The notes under the pieces are model-generated. The model was not told where the DNA came from and made no database searches. It saw only the letters and a program-made list of their open reading frames with translations. The position numbers and the translations under genes are program-made. Shown piece by piece: positions 34,933-44,281 of a DNA stretch of 64,000 nt. Every line of letters starts with the position of its first letter. Position 1 is the stretch's first letter. This DNA comes from Bacillus sp. 2205SS5-2 (GTDB taxonomy: Bacteria; Bacillota; Bacilli; Bacillales; Bacillaceae_K), in assembly GCF_037024155.1 (NCBI RefSeq), contig NZ_JAYKTS010000010.1, positions 57,795 through 121,794 of the forward strand, given 5' to 3'.

Positions 34933-36405
34933 ATGAAAAAGAGTTACTTAAAATCCCCTGATTTATTGCCGATAGGTAGAGCTGGGAAGAAAATTTCAAT
35001 TCTAGGATATTCGTTCATGTGGGTAGGGATGGTCGTCGTGTTGGCAACGTTCGCAATCGGAGGAGCTGGTGTATTATCTTTACCCCTGCCACTTGTAATA
35101 GCTGCTACTTTAATAGGTTCCATTGCCATTGGGTTATTCATTACTTTAACGGGTGATATTGGAATTGAACATGGATTGTCGTTTCCAGTTTATATGAGGG
35201 CACCTTTTGGTACGATTGGAACTCATATCCCCTCAATTGTTCGTGGTCTAGCAGCCTCGATGTGGTTTGGTATTAATACGTTTTTTGGAGCTACAGCTAT
35301 GAATGGAATTCTTAATATTCTGTTCAATTTCGATAACTGGTTTTTATGTTTTGTTCTCTTTGCAATCGTTCAGCTTATAAATACAGCTCTTGGAATTAAA
35401 GCTGTCGAGAGGTTTGCTGATTTAGCTGCACCTATCATTATTTTGATTTCAGTTTGGATGTACAGCACTTTATCAGACTCTGCTGCAGCACAAGGAAGAG
35501 AAATTTGGAGTTGGGTTGAAAGCCCCGTTACAGGAGGAGCAGCCTTTACCGCCTTTTTAGTCGTGCTCTTTAGTAATATGGGATTTTGGGCGACGTTGTC
35601 GGCTGATATACCTTCTATTTCACGCTTCATGAAAGCGCCCATAAATGAGCGGAACTGGTTTAAACGAAATAAAAGCTCGATTATCGGTAACTTAGTCGCT
35701 TTGCCTTTAGCACAAGCCTTCATGGTCTTAATCGGAGGAATCTCCTATATAGCTGTACTTGATGCAAACCCAATCGTAGCACTTCAAGAGGCAGCAAGCG
35801 GCTTCATCTTAGGTGTTTTATTACTTATGATTGTTTTAGCACAATGGTCTACTAATATTGCAGCAAATATTGTACCTGCGGCAACGATTTTCTCAAACGT
35901 TGGAGGTCCGAGGTTTCCATTTTGGGCAGGAGTTATAGCCGCCGGAATTGCCGGAACAATTGTTCAGCCATGGAATTTATTTGATGTGATCATTCCGGTG
36001 CTTCTCTTTGTAGGAGGGATATTGTCTGCGATTGTTGGGATTTTAGTGGCAGATTACTATATTCTTCGAAAGCGTAGAGTCAATGTGCCTGATCTTTATG
36101 AAGAACATGGGCAATACAAATATTTGGGTGGTGTAAATTACGCTGGATTTATAGCTTGGATTCTAGGTGCAACCGCTTCATATTTTGTGCCGAATTACTC
36201 CTTCCTAGTTGGGTTTTCAATTGGAGCAATAAGTTATTACGTCCTTGCGAAATATTGGTGGTTTAAGAAATACGCTCAGGCAGAAATTGTTGATCCGAGT
36301 GATGAAAAATACTTAGGGATTACGGTTGGTCGAGATTGGGAAATTTCACTTGAGCAAGAAGAAGTCATTTTAGACGATGTATCTGGTGGTGCGAATTTCA
36401 CCTAA
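34933..36405 (+). CDS. NCS1 family permease, probably pyrimidine base uptake
   Basis: A 490-residue transporter with about twelve hydrophobic helices. NCS1 features include LLPIGRAGKKISILGYSFMW at the N-terminus, YMRAPFGTIGTHIPSIVRGL in the third helix region, DIPSISRFMK and AQWSTNIAANIVPAA. Relatives carry uracil, cytosine, hydantoin or allantoin; the neighbours point to uracil or thymine. I choose the ATG at 34933, after AGGGAG, over a TTG ten codons earlier. The two following tiny genes are 15 and 20 bases apart and share its transcript. Confidence 0.9.
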   Translation: MKKSYLKSPDLLPIGRAGKKISILGYSFMWVGMVVVLATFAIGGAGVLSLPLPLVIAATLIGSIAIGLFITLTGDIGIEHGLSFPVYMRAPFGTIGTHIPSIVRGLAASMWFGINTFFGATAMNGILNILFNFDNWFLCFVLFAIVQLINTALGIKAVERFADLAAPIIILISVWMYSTLSDSAAAQGREIWSWVESPVTGGAAFTAFLVVLFSNMGFWATLSADIPSISRFMKAPINERNWFKRNKSSIIGNLVALPLAQAFMVLIGGISYIAVLDANPIVALQEAASGFILGVLLLMIVLAQWSTNIAANIVPAATIFSNVGGPRFPFWAGVIAAGIAGTIVQPWNLFDVIIPVLLFVGGILSAIVGILVADYYILRKRRVNVPDLYEEHGQYKYLGGVNYAGFIAWILGATASYFVPNYSFLVGFSIGAISYYVLAKYWWFKKYAQAEIVDPSDEKYLGITVGRDWEISLEQEEVILDDVSGGANFT

Positions 36406-36419
36406 GGGAGGGTTCAGTT

Positions 36420-36620
36420 ATGTCAACATACCGAGAATTTATTGTAGAGCGTGAAAGGATTGACTATCTTATAGAGCAAGGATATCAAATCACCCATGTA
36501 ACGGAAAATTTAAGTGGAGCGTACGTATCGTTTTCAAACGGTACGGAAGAAGAAACGCTCCATTTAAAAACTGCAGACGCTCGTAAATATTTTTCGAACT
36601 TCTTACGTAAACATTCTTAA
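36420..36620 (+). CDS. Small uncharacterised protein in the pyrimidine operon (66 residues)
   Basis: It starts seven bases after GGGAGGG, right behind the permease stop. The protein is soluble with mixed charge (FIVERERIDYLIEQGYQI; THLKTADARKYFSNFLRK-like end) and no Cys or membrane segment. I do not recognise it. The tight spacing argues that it is real and linked to transport or regulation of pyrimidine use. Confidence 0.75.
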   Translation: MSTYREFIVERERIDYLIEQGYQITHVTENLSGAYVSFSNGTEEETLHLKTADARKYFSNFLRKHS

Positions 36621-36640
36621 TTTAGAGAGGGGGAGAGTAT

Positions 36641-36817
36641 GTGAATTCTAATCAACAAAACAATTTAAGCAGAAACGAAAGAATAGAGATTACAGATTCT
36701 GAGGAGTTAGTGGAGATGATCATTGATTTTTTAGATGACCAAATGTTTTCGGATGATGACCGTTTAAATTGGCTAATGAATGAATTTGAACTCTCTGTTC
36801 CCCCTGAAAAGAAATAA
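36641..36817 (+). CDS. Very small acidic protein (58 residues, GTG start)
   Basis: A GTG at 36641 follows AGAGAGGGGGAG. The frame encodes 58 residues ending PPEKK and is strongly acidic in the middle (DSEELVEMIIDFLDDQMF, SDDDRLNWL). Stop codon and terminator stem overlap, so it is the last gene of the permease transcript. No family recognised; too short for most gene callers. Confidence 0.65.
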   Translation: MNSNQQNNLSRNERIEITDSEELVEMIIDFLDDQMFSDDDRLNWLMNEFELSVPPEKK

Positions 36818-36863
36818 AAGGTCAAAAGGATTGGTGAAATACACCAATCCTTTTGACCTTTTT
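36816..36863 (+). terminator. Strong terminator after the permease transcript
   Basis: A perfect stem of about 20 pairs (AAAGGTCAAAAGGATTGGTG with CACCAATCCTTTTGACCTTT) with a five-base loop and a T tail. It separates the permease transcript from the regulator gene 30 bases downstream. Confidence 0.92.
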
Positions 36864-36892
36864 AAATTTACAGCAAAAAGGGGTGTGAATGA

Positions 36893-38506
36893 ATGAGAAA
36901 GAAATTTCAACTTACGCTGGAGCATGTCCTCTCACGAAAGAATTTTCAATTTGCGACAGTATTGGCTGGAAAACAAGGACTTCAACATTCTGTGAAATGG
37001 GTTCATGTCGTTGAAGCTACCAATATTCATAAACTACTAACCGGACATGAATTAATCCTTTCGACTGGTTTAGCTTGGACGAGAGAAGAGACATTTCTTT
37101 CAATTATTGATCAACTAATTGAGAATGATGCGGCTGGATTATGTATTGAACTTGGTACGACACTGAATGAGATACCACTTTCCGTTCTAACTAAAGCGGA
37201 AAAACATTCCTTTCCATTGATCGTATTTGAAAAGGAAGTTTCCTTTGTGAAGATTACTCAGGATATTCATACGACAATCATAAACCAGCAATATTCAATG
37301 ATCAGTGATTTGGAAAATTATGCTCAGCTCCTTAATAAAAAACTTTTAACGATTAGTAACTATAAAGAAATTCTCCAATTTTTATATGATTATATAGAGA
37401 CGCCTATTTTATTTCGATACAAAGAGTTAGACTTCGAGTGCTATCCAGCTGTGCCGAAAGAAAAACAAAATCAATTGATCGCTTCTTTAACGCAGTCTGA
37501 AGATTGTTCTTCAAAGGTAAATTTATTTGAAGAGGAATTTGCGGAAATTTTTTTACTTAGAACAACTCCATCACTAAGTGACTTTGAGCATTTACTGCTA
37601 GATCGTACAGCAACAGCGTTAGCACAATTTTTTCTAAGAGAACTATTTTTTGAAGAGAAAAAAAGGATGAATGAGGCAAAATGGGTCGAAGGTTGGTTAA
37701 GCGGAAATCATAATTCTCGAAGAGTACAAGATTATCTAAAAGACCTTAATATCCATTCACCCATAAATGGAGGAGTCGTTTGCCTGTGTAGTTATGACAC
37801 TTATGTTGAAAAAGAAAAAATGGATTTAACCTATTTTCAGCTTTTCACACGTTCAGTCTTTGAACAACAAGGTTTTGTAACCATTACGGAAAATTTACAG
37901 CATCAGCAGTTGTTTATTCTTCTTGATACGAGAGACCCCGCTACGTGGAAAGAACGAATGAAGAAAGCATTGAACCGTATGAATGAATCACAATTTGTGA
38001 TGAAAAATTCATCGTCTTCTTTATATTTTTCTGTTGGTAAATATACCAATCATCTATCTAGTATTCATAAAAGCTATGAATCAACACTTCAAACCATCAA
38101 ACTGAAGCCAATGCTTCCGAGAAATCTAAATTATTCATTTTTTGACGAATTACATCTATATCGAATTATCTCAGAATTGGATAAAAATATGGATTTATCA
38201 GAGTTGATACAAGATTATTTAGCACCAATTCTCGAGTATGATAAAACCAATAATGGGAAGTTGCTAGAAACGCTAAAAATCTATCTTAACAGTCATGGAT
38301 GTAAAAAGGAAACGGCCAAGCAGTTATTTATCGTTCGCCAAACCTTATATCATCGTTTAAACAAAATTGAGAATTTATTGGGAAACGATTTTATGAGACC
38401 AAATATACGCTTAACACTGGAACTGATTCTATTAGCATATGATTTTATTAATCAAGAAGAAGATTTTGCGACTCCTACTCAAAGTAATTTTGTTTTATGG
38501 GATTGA
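36893..38506 (+). CDS. PucR family transcriptional regulator
   Basis: A 537-residue regulator. Residues 1-125 form the PucR N-terminal domain (LTLEHVLSRKNFQFATVLAG, ELILSTGLAW), the middle is a GGDEF-like/ligand domain of low similarity, and residues about 465-520 carry the C-terminal HTH_30 helix-turn-helix (KETAKQLFIVRQTLYHRLNK). PucR proteins activate purine or related nitrogen catabolic operons. Placement among dihydropyrimidine genes makes it the likely inducer-responsive activator of this locus. Confidence 0.9.
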   Translation: MRKKFQLTLEHVLSRKNFQFATVLAGKQGLQHSVKWVHVVEATNIHKLLTGHELILSTGLAWTREETFLSIIDQLIENDAAGLCIELGTTLNEIPLSVLTKAEKHSFPLIVFEKEVSFVKITQDIHTTIINQQYSMISDLENYAQLLNKKLLTISNYKEILQFLYDYIETPILFRYKELDFECYPAVPKEKQNQLIASLTQSEDCSSKVNLFEEEFAEIFLLRTTPSLSDFEHLLLDRTATALAQFFLRELFFEEKKRMNEAKWVEGWLSGNHNSRRVQDYLKDLNIHSPINGGVVCLCSYDTYVEKEKMDLTYFQLFTRSVFEQQGFVTITENLQHQQLFILLDTRDPATWKERMKKALNRMNESQFVMKNSSSSLYFSVGKYTNHLSSIHKSYESTLQTIKLKPMLPRNLNYSFFDELHLYRIISELDKNMDLSELIQDYLAPILEYDKTNNGKLLETLKIYLNSHGCKKETAKQLFIVRQTLYHRLNKIENLLGNDFMRPNIRLTLELILLAYDFINQEEDFATPTQSNFVLWD

Positions 38507-38557
38507 TAAAGGGAATTTGTATAAAAAAGGAATATTTAGGCATCGTTAAATTAATTA

Positions 38558-38739
38558 GGCTGTTTTCGCAAAGATTCTGGTTTTTCGAATAAGAAGGAAT
38601 CCTTTGACTTGTATGACTTCGTGCTCTTTTCCTATTGAAAGATTCTTCATTTCTAGATAACAAGGAAGAAATCAATCGAAAAAACCCTACTGCCTGTTTT
38701 TTCTTTGTGTCAAGAGCAACAAAGTATAAGAAAAGAGCC
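38558..38739 (+). repeat. Type-2 MITE-like repeat (third copy)
   Basis: Left end GGCTGTTTTCGCAAAGATT, right end CAACAAAGTATAAGAAAAGAGCC. The reverse complement of 6718-6899 aligns with it along its length. It follows the PucR gene. Confidence 0.85.
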
Positions 38740-39058
38740 TAATTCAAAAATGAACCAATTAATACAGACAAAATAATAAGGGGAGTAGGGTTGCGAAAAA
38801 ATTGAAACCCTATTTTCATCTCGGAGTGTCTGGGATAAATTATTTGGGTTTTGTCTATTTCGTTTCTAGTGAATTGGTAAATTGGAGAAACATCGAGTTC
38901 TACAGAGGTTTTCTTCAACTAAATACGAAGAGATCATCTGAAATCAAGGAATATCAAAGTTGATAGATAGGTAAGTAAAACCCTAAAATTGAAGAGAAAA
39001 CCTTTACGAAAACTGTTTTGGTAAAAGTAGGAGCGATAGCTTTTTACATTTTGTCTAA

Positions 39059-39072
39059 TGAAAGCGCTTAAT
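39059..39072 (+). promoter_or_regulatory. CcpA cre-like site upstream of mmsA
   Basis: TGAAAGCGCTTAAT matches the cre consensus at 13 of 14 positions and lies 53 bases before the dehydrogenase start. With the site at 29208 it suggests coordinated carbon catabolite control of pyrimidine and beta-alanine use. Confidence 0.7.
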
Positions 39073-39124
39073 AATGTCTTCATAATGGAGATATGGATCT
39101 ACATAACCAAAAGGAGGAAAAAGA

Positions 39125-40591
39125 ATGACAGTCATTAAAAGCGAAACAAAAGCGTTAAAAAATTATATTAATGGTGTTTGGGTTGAAGCCAAATCGACAG
39201 AAACGATGGAAGTAATAAATCCTGCAACAAACGAAGTATTAGCTTCTGTACCTATTTCCTCAAAGGAAGACGTAGATCAAGCAGTTCAGGCAGCTAGACA
39301 AGCTTTCAATACATGGAAAAAAATCCCTGTACCAAAACGAGCACGAATCTTATTTGCTTATCATTCATTGCTCATGAAAAATCATGAAGAATTGGCAAAG
39401 CTAGTCGTACAAGAAAACGGAAAAGCATATAAAGAGGCTTACGGAGAGGTACAAAGAGGGATTGAATGTGTAGAATTTGCATCAGGAGCTCCAACATTAA
39501 TGATGGGAGAAAGTCTGTCTGGAATTGCTGAAGACATTGATTCAGAAATGTTCCGCTATCCTCTTGGAGTTGTAGGAGGTATTACTCCATTTAACTTTCC
39601 AATGATGGTTCCATTATGGATGTTTCCATTAGCCATTGCGTGCGGAAATACTTTTGTTTTAAAGCCGTCAGAAAAAACGCCAATCCTAGCCAACCGTTTG
39701 GTCGAACTTTTTACTGAGGCCGGCGCACCTCATGGGGTGCTGAATATAGTTCATGGTGCACATGATGTGGTGAACGGATTATTAGAGCACAAAGAAATTG
39801 CAGCGATTTCTTTTGTTGGTTCTCAGCCAGTAGCAAAATATGTATATCAAACTGCAGCTAAATATGGTAAGCGAGTGCAAGCGTTATCTGGTGCGAAAAA
39901 CCACCACATCGTTATGCCTGATGCGGACATGGACAAAGCAGCTTCTCATATTATTAGTTCAGCATATGGTAGTGCGGGTCAACGGTGTATGGCATGTAGT
40001 GCGGTGGTTGTTGTAGGTGAAAATGATACCTTCGTAGAGAAATTAAAGAAAAAAGCAGATGAACTTAGTATCGGAAATGGGATGGATGAAGAAGTTCTTT
40101 TAACCCCTGTGATTAGAAAAGAGCATCGTGATAAAGTATTAGGTTACATTAAAACAGGACTAAAGGAAGGAGCTAATCTCATTCGCGATGGTCGAAAAGA
40201 AATGGATGAAATGAAGGAAGGAAACTTTATAGGTCCAACAATTTTTGATTTTGTCACTCCAGAAATGACGATAGCGAAGGATGAATTATTCGCCCCTGTT
40301 TTAAGCTTGCTTCGGGCACGTAATCTAGATGAATCGCTCGAATATCTGCGCCAATCAAGGTTTGGAAATGGTGCGACGATTTATACGAAGGATGCCAAGG
40401 CTATTAGACAATTCCGCGAAGAAGCCGATGCAGGTATGCTTGGTATTAATGTTGGTGTGCCGGCTACAATGGCTTTCTTTCCTTTCTCGGGATGGAAGGA
40501 TTCCTTTTATGGCGATATGCATGTTAATGGGAAGGATGGAGTCAATTTTTATACACGTAAAAAAATGATTACTTCTCGATTTGACTATTAA
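39125..40591 (+). CDS. mmsA: CoA-acylating (methyl)malonate-semialdehyde dehydrogenase
   Basis: A 488-residue aldehyde dehydrogenase of the MmsA/IolA type. [33 protein letters not shown] and the catalytic Cys in [12 protein letters not shown] are typical of the CoA-dependent branch, which lacks the general-base Glu. It would convert malonate semialdehyde to acetyl-CoA (from uracil) and methylmalonate semialdehyde to propionyl-CoA (from thymine). AAAGGAGG precedes the start. In Bacillus the same enzyme serves inositol use; the neighbours support the pyrimidine role here. Confidence 0.92.
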   Translation: MTVIKSETKALKNYINGVWVEAKSTETMEVINPATNEVLASVPISSKEDVDQAVQAARQAFNTWKKIPVPKRARILFAYHSLLMKNHEELAKLVVQENGKAYKEAYGEVQRGIECVEFASGAPTLMMGESLSGIAEDIDSEMFRYPLGVVGGITPFNFPMMVPLWMFPLAIACGNTFVLKPSEKTPILANRLVELFTEAGAPHGVLNIVHGAHDVVNGLLEHKEIAAISFVGSQPVAKYVYQTAAKYGKRVQALSGAKNHHIVMPDADMDKAASHIISSAYGSAGQRCMACSAVVVVGENDTFVEKLKKKADELSIGNGMDEEVLLTPVIRKEHRDKVLGYIKTGLKEGANLIRDGRKEMDEMKEGNFIGPTIFDFVTPEMTIAKDELFAPVLSLLRARNLDESLEYLRQSRFGNGATIYTKDAKAIRQFREEADAGMLGINVGVPATMAFFPFSGWKDSFYGDMHVNGKDGVNFYTRKKMITSRFDY

Positions 40592-40725
40592 AGCTATTTT
40601 GGACATTAAGACGGCTATTTGAATCAGAGATAGAACTAGTAAATAAGCAATTTTTATGTTCTTTACACCTATCCAAATTATGCATTCTTCTGATTTTCCC
40701 CTCATGTGATCAGGGAAAAATTGTA

Positions 40726-40886
40726 GGCTGTATTCGCAAAGATTGTTGCTTTTCGAACCAGTCTATAAATGGTGATAACGCTTTGTTTCGGGCATCATTT
40801 CGTCTATTTTTGATGGGAATCAACAGTGAAATGGGCGATTTAATCAAAAATCAGATGAAATAGCCACAATGTATACGAAAAGAGCC
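40726..40886 (+). repeat. Type-1 MITE-like repeat, short form (copy H)
   Basis: Left end GGCTGTATTCGCAAAGATTG, right end GTATACGAAAAGAGCC. The left module GCTTTGTTTCGGGCATCATT is joined directly to CGTCTATTTTTGATGGGAAT, marking the exact point where cassettes occur in long copies. Confidence 0.9.
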
Positions 40887-40997
40887 AAATTTTAAAAAAG
40901 ATGTATTTTCATTTAATGAATCAACCTTTTAAGAAAAGAGCCTTATTAATTCATAAAACTGCATATAGTTTACAGATGATGAACAAGGAGGGAGAAC

Positions 40998-42353
40998 ATG
41001 GTTCAAGCAAAACAAACAAAGAATTCATCTTTGAAAAAGGATGAGCAATATATTTGGCATTCTATGAAGCCTTATAATCCAGAAGCAACCATGCAGGCTA
41101 AAGAATCAAAGGGTGCATGGGTAACTATGCAAGATGGCAAACGCTATTTAGATGCAATGGCGGGGTTGTGGTGTGTAAATATTGGGTATGGACGTGACGA
41201 GCTAGCAGAAGCTGCTTATGAGCAGTTAAAGAAAATGGCCTACTTTCCTTTAACTCAAAGCCATGAACCAGCAGTCCAATTAGCCGAAAAATTAAATGAA
41301 TGGTTAGATGGGGACTATGTCTTTTTCTTCTCTAATAGTGGATCTGAAGCCAATGAAACTGCGTTTAAGATTGCTAGGCAATATCATCAACAAAACGGAG
41401 AACACAATCGTTATAAAATTGTATCGAGGTATCGTGCCTATCATGGAAATACGATGGCTTCATTAGCAGCGACAGGGCAAGCACAGCGGAAATATAAGTA
41501 TGAGCCGCTTGCCCCTGGATTTATTCACGTATCTCCTCCAGATGCTTACCGCGACGAAGTTCAAGGGAAAACTCCTCATGAACTTTCCTCCGTACAAGAA
41601 ATTGATAAAACGATGACTTGGGAATTAAGTGAAACAATAGCCGCCATGATTTTGGAACCGATTATTACGGGTGGAGGCATCCTTGTGCCCCCAACCGGTT
41701 ACTTGAAAGCAACAAAAGATGTTTGTGAGAAGCATGGAGCGCTCTTAATTGTTGACGAAGTTATATGTGGATTTGGTCGCACTGGAAAGCCGTTTGGCTT
41801 TATGAATGAAGACATTCAGCCGGATATTATTACAATGGCAAAAGGAATTACAAGTGCCTATTTACCTCTATCTGCGACAGCTGTTAAACGGGAAATATAT
41901 GAGAAATTTAACGGTCAAGAACAGTACGATTTCTTTCGACACATCAATACTTTCGGAGGAAATCCTGCCGCATGTGCGTTGGCTTTGAAAAACATTGAAA
42001 TAATGGAAAATGAAAAAATGTTTGAACGATCTGCTGAATTAGGGGAAAAAACGTTAAATGAATTGCGAAATAGATTGCAAAATCACCCTTATGTTGGAGA
42101 TATACGTGGAAGGGGACTTCTAATTGGCATTGAACTTGTTGCGGATAAAGCATCGAAAGCACCGTTAGAAGGAGAAAAAGTGAATCGGGTGATTTCTTAC
42201 TGTAAAGATCACGGAATAATAATTGGGAAAAATGGAATGACTGTAGCCGGGTTTAATAATGTCTTAACCATTTCTCCACCACTTAGTATTGAAATACAAG
42301 ACTTAAACTTAATTGTAAACAGCCTTGTTGATGGGTTAAGCACAATTAAATAA
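40998..42353 (+). CDS. Class III omega-aminotransferase (beta-alanine:pyruvate type)
   Basis: A 451-residue PLP enzyme. The PLP-lysine is in MAKGITSAYLP, the cofactor Asp in LIVDEVICGFGRTGKP, and YRAYHGNTMASLAATG and FNTFGG-like HINTFGGNPAACALA are family marks. It should move the amino group of beta-alanine or beta-aminoisobutyrate to pyruvate, producing the semialdehyde used by the upstream dehydrogenase, so it completes the pathway. AAGGAGGGAG precedes the start, and a strong terminator follows. Confidence 0.92.
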   Translation: MVQAKQTKNSSLKKDEQYIWHSMKPYNPEATMQAKESKGAWVTMQDGKRYLDAMAGLWCVNIGYGRDELAEAAYEQLKKMAYFPLTQSHEPAVQLAEKLNEWLDGDYVFFFSNSGSEANETAFKIARQYHQQNGEHNRYKIVSRYRAYHGNTMASLAATGQAQRKYKYEPLAPGFIHVSPPDAYRDEVQGKTPHELSSVQEIDKTMTWELSETIAAMILEPIITGGGILVPPTGYLKATKDVCEKHGALLIVDEVICGFGRTGKPFGFMNEDIQPDIITMAKGITSAYLPLSATAVKREIYEKFNGQEQYDFFRHINTFGGNPAACALALKNIEIMENEKMFERSAELGEKTLNELRNRLQNHPYVGDIRGRGLLIGIELVADKASKAPLEGEKVNRVISYCKDHGIIIGKNGMTVAGFNNVLTISPPLSIEIQDLNLIVNSLVDGLSTIK

Positions 42354-42355
42354 CT

Positions 42356-42400
42356 AAAATAACAGCCCCCGATCAGTGAATTCGGGGGCTGTTATTTTAG
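42356..42400 (+). terminator. Terminator after the aminotransferase
   Basis: AATAACAGCCCCCGA and TTCGGGGGCTGTTATT form a GC-rich stem of about 15 pairs with an A-rich left and T-rich right flank. Confidence 0.93.
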
Positions 42401-42403
42401 TTA

Positions 42404-42679
42404 GACTGCTTTCACAAAAATTGTGGCTTTTCGAATCAGTTTATCATCTTTGATATGGCTTTGTTTCGGGCATCATTTACGAAAAGTGGAAGTGGCTGTC
42501 CAGGGACGGCAAGCATCTGGCAGAACACGAAGTAAAGCCTGCTTCACGTAGTGAGCTGACAAATGCCCGAGTCCCTAGCCACTGAAGCTGAATCCGTCAT
42601 TTTTGATGGAACTCAGCTGTGAAATGGAGGATTTAATCAAAAATTTGATGAAATAACCACAATATTTACGAAAAGAGCC
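42404..42679 (+). repeat. Type-1 MITE-like repeat, long form with cassette 1 (copy I)
   Basis: Left end GACTGCTTTCACAAAAATTG, right end TTTACGAAAAGAGCC. The cassette (GGGACGGCAAGCATCTGGCA ... GCCCGAGTCCCTAGCCACTG) matches copy A in reverse complement. Confidence 0.9.
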
Positions 42680-42760
42680 TTTTGTTAAGACTGTTTTTAA
42701 AACAGAATATATATCGTAGGAATTATCTGTCTCGCTGCTTTCCTTCATAGTTTATAAAGT

Positions 42761-42921
42761 CCCTTTTCGAATGCATTGTTGCTCAAGCAAATAAAAAGGG
42801 AAGCAAACAGACCATTTTTTCCTCATATCTACCTAAAAATAAGGCGAAAAAATACCCGGAGTCATTCTTCAACACGGTAGGAGGACTAATACGAAAAGCC
42901 AAAAAATTTGTGAAAACAGTC
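42761..42921 (-). repeat. Diverged type-2-like repeat (fourth copy)
   Basis: Left end CCTTTTCGAATGCATTGTTG followed by CTCAAGCAAA, right end ATACGAAAAGCC and TTTGTGAAAACAGTC. The interior shares only fragments with other type-2 copies. Confidence 0.55.
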
Positions 42922-43169
42922 GTTATGAATGAAATCATCGAAAAAAATAGCTGAGAATAATAAAATAAATGGAAACAATACATTCGAAAAGAAGTTAAAC
43001 GAACTAGCTTTATAAGAGAATTGCTCTTCATGAGTAATTTTTACTAATGTAACGAACTATTGTGGGAGTAAGAAGGTTTCGATAATTTGTTGAGATAGGA
43101 GATATAAATATGTGATAAAGTGTAATTCTATGACAGTAGAAAATTTGAGGGTTAATCTGGTACAATGTA

Positions 43170-43331
43170 TTGTTAAACAATGATTATTTACGATTAGAAG
43201 ACTATTCTATATACAGGAATAGCCCTCGTATTATTCTAATTGAGAAGCCTTCATCGGGGAATGTAAACAATATTGGCATTCAGGAAATCCTATTATCTTA
43301 TTTCGAGGAATTAGGCATGAATAATCAATAG
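43170..43331 (+). other. Unrecognised open frame, possible gene tail
   Basis: About 54 codons open from a TTG at 43170 to a TAG just before the hydrolase ribosome site; includes IYRNSPRIILIEKPSSGN and IQEILLSYFEELGMNNQ. Codon usage looks protein-like and no stop interrupts it, but there is no ribosome site. It could be the end of a lost gene upstream of the hydrolase. Confidence 0.35.
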
Positions 43332-43341
43332 GAGGTATTCC

Positions 43342-44231
43342 ATGAGCTTAGAGAATGAGTTCAGAGATTTTCCATTATTGATTTTTAACGGATTAGCTTA
43401 TCGCCTGTTTGGTGATCGAAGCGGTTACCCGGTCATTTATTTTCATGGAACACCAGGCAGTAGTTTTGAAGGCTTGTATTTACAAACATCCGCTTTGCGT
43501 CAGAGGATCTTAATTATCGCCATCGACCGGGAGTATTTTGAGAAAAGTAGGCAAGAATTCTATCGCCATTTCGCGATGAAAATCAGAGATTTGATTCAAT
43601 ATCTTGGATTGTCTCATTATTCATTTCTGGCTTGGTCAGCCGGGAGTGTGGCATCACTTAAGATTGCATCTATTCTAAATAATGAAGTTGAAAGCATTCA
43701 TATATGGGGAGGAGTTCCACCTTTAATATCAGATAATATTAGACCAAAATTACATAGTATTGATCGCTTCTTCCACAGCTTTATTCATTGGAATCCAGCC
43801 GCTTTTTGTTTTTTTCTAAAAGGAACAAAGCCGCTATTAAAAAAGAAACGACTCTCTCAGTGGATGGTTAAAATGTATGGAGGAATGGTTGAATGGAACT
43901 CCTTACAGAAACACTTCTATAGAAAATGGAGTTATGCGGAAATTCAAACAAGTATTATTTCAAATGTGTTTCGAATGAACGTAGATAATGTATACAAAGA
44001 CTACTATCATTACCTAGCCGAAGAAAGATTCGATGAGACAGATTTGCCTATCAATCTGCATCTTTGGCATGGCCAAGAAGATCAAATAGTACCATTTAGA
44101 GTTGATGTGCTATTAATCAGCAAATTATCTTTTCGCATTTTCACCCTCTTGAAAGAACGGGTCATTTTATCTACCCTTATCATTTGGAGAAGCTATTTTC
44201 TTCCATTCTTCAAGCTAATCATCTAACATAA
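43342..44231 (+). pseudogene. Alpha/beta hydrolase with C-terminal frameshift
   Basis: AGGAGGTATTCC precedes the ATG. The fold is clear: VIYFHGTPGSSFEG, the nucleophile elbow AWSAGS and late Asp in HLWHGQEDQIVPFRVD. From about 44125 the frame degenerates (FRIFTLLKERVILSTLII), ending at 44226, while a neighbouring frame over the same bases reads HFHPLERTGHFIYPYHLEKL to a stop at 44231 and supplies the catalytic His expected in GHF. A one-base shift therefore removed the His from the product. A sequencing error would look the same. Confidence 0.75.
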
Positions 44232-44281
44232 TACATAATTATTGTGATAACCTGTCAACAGAATAGAAAAAGGAGAAATTG

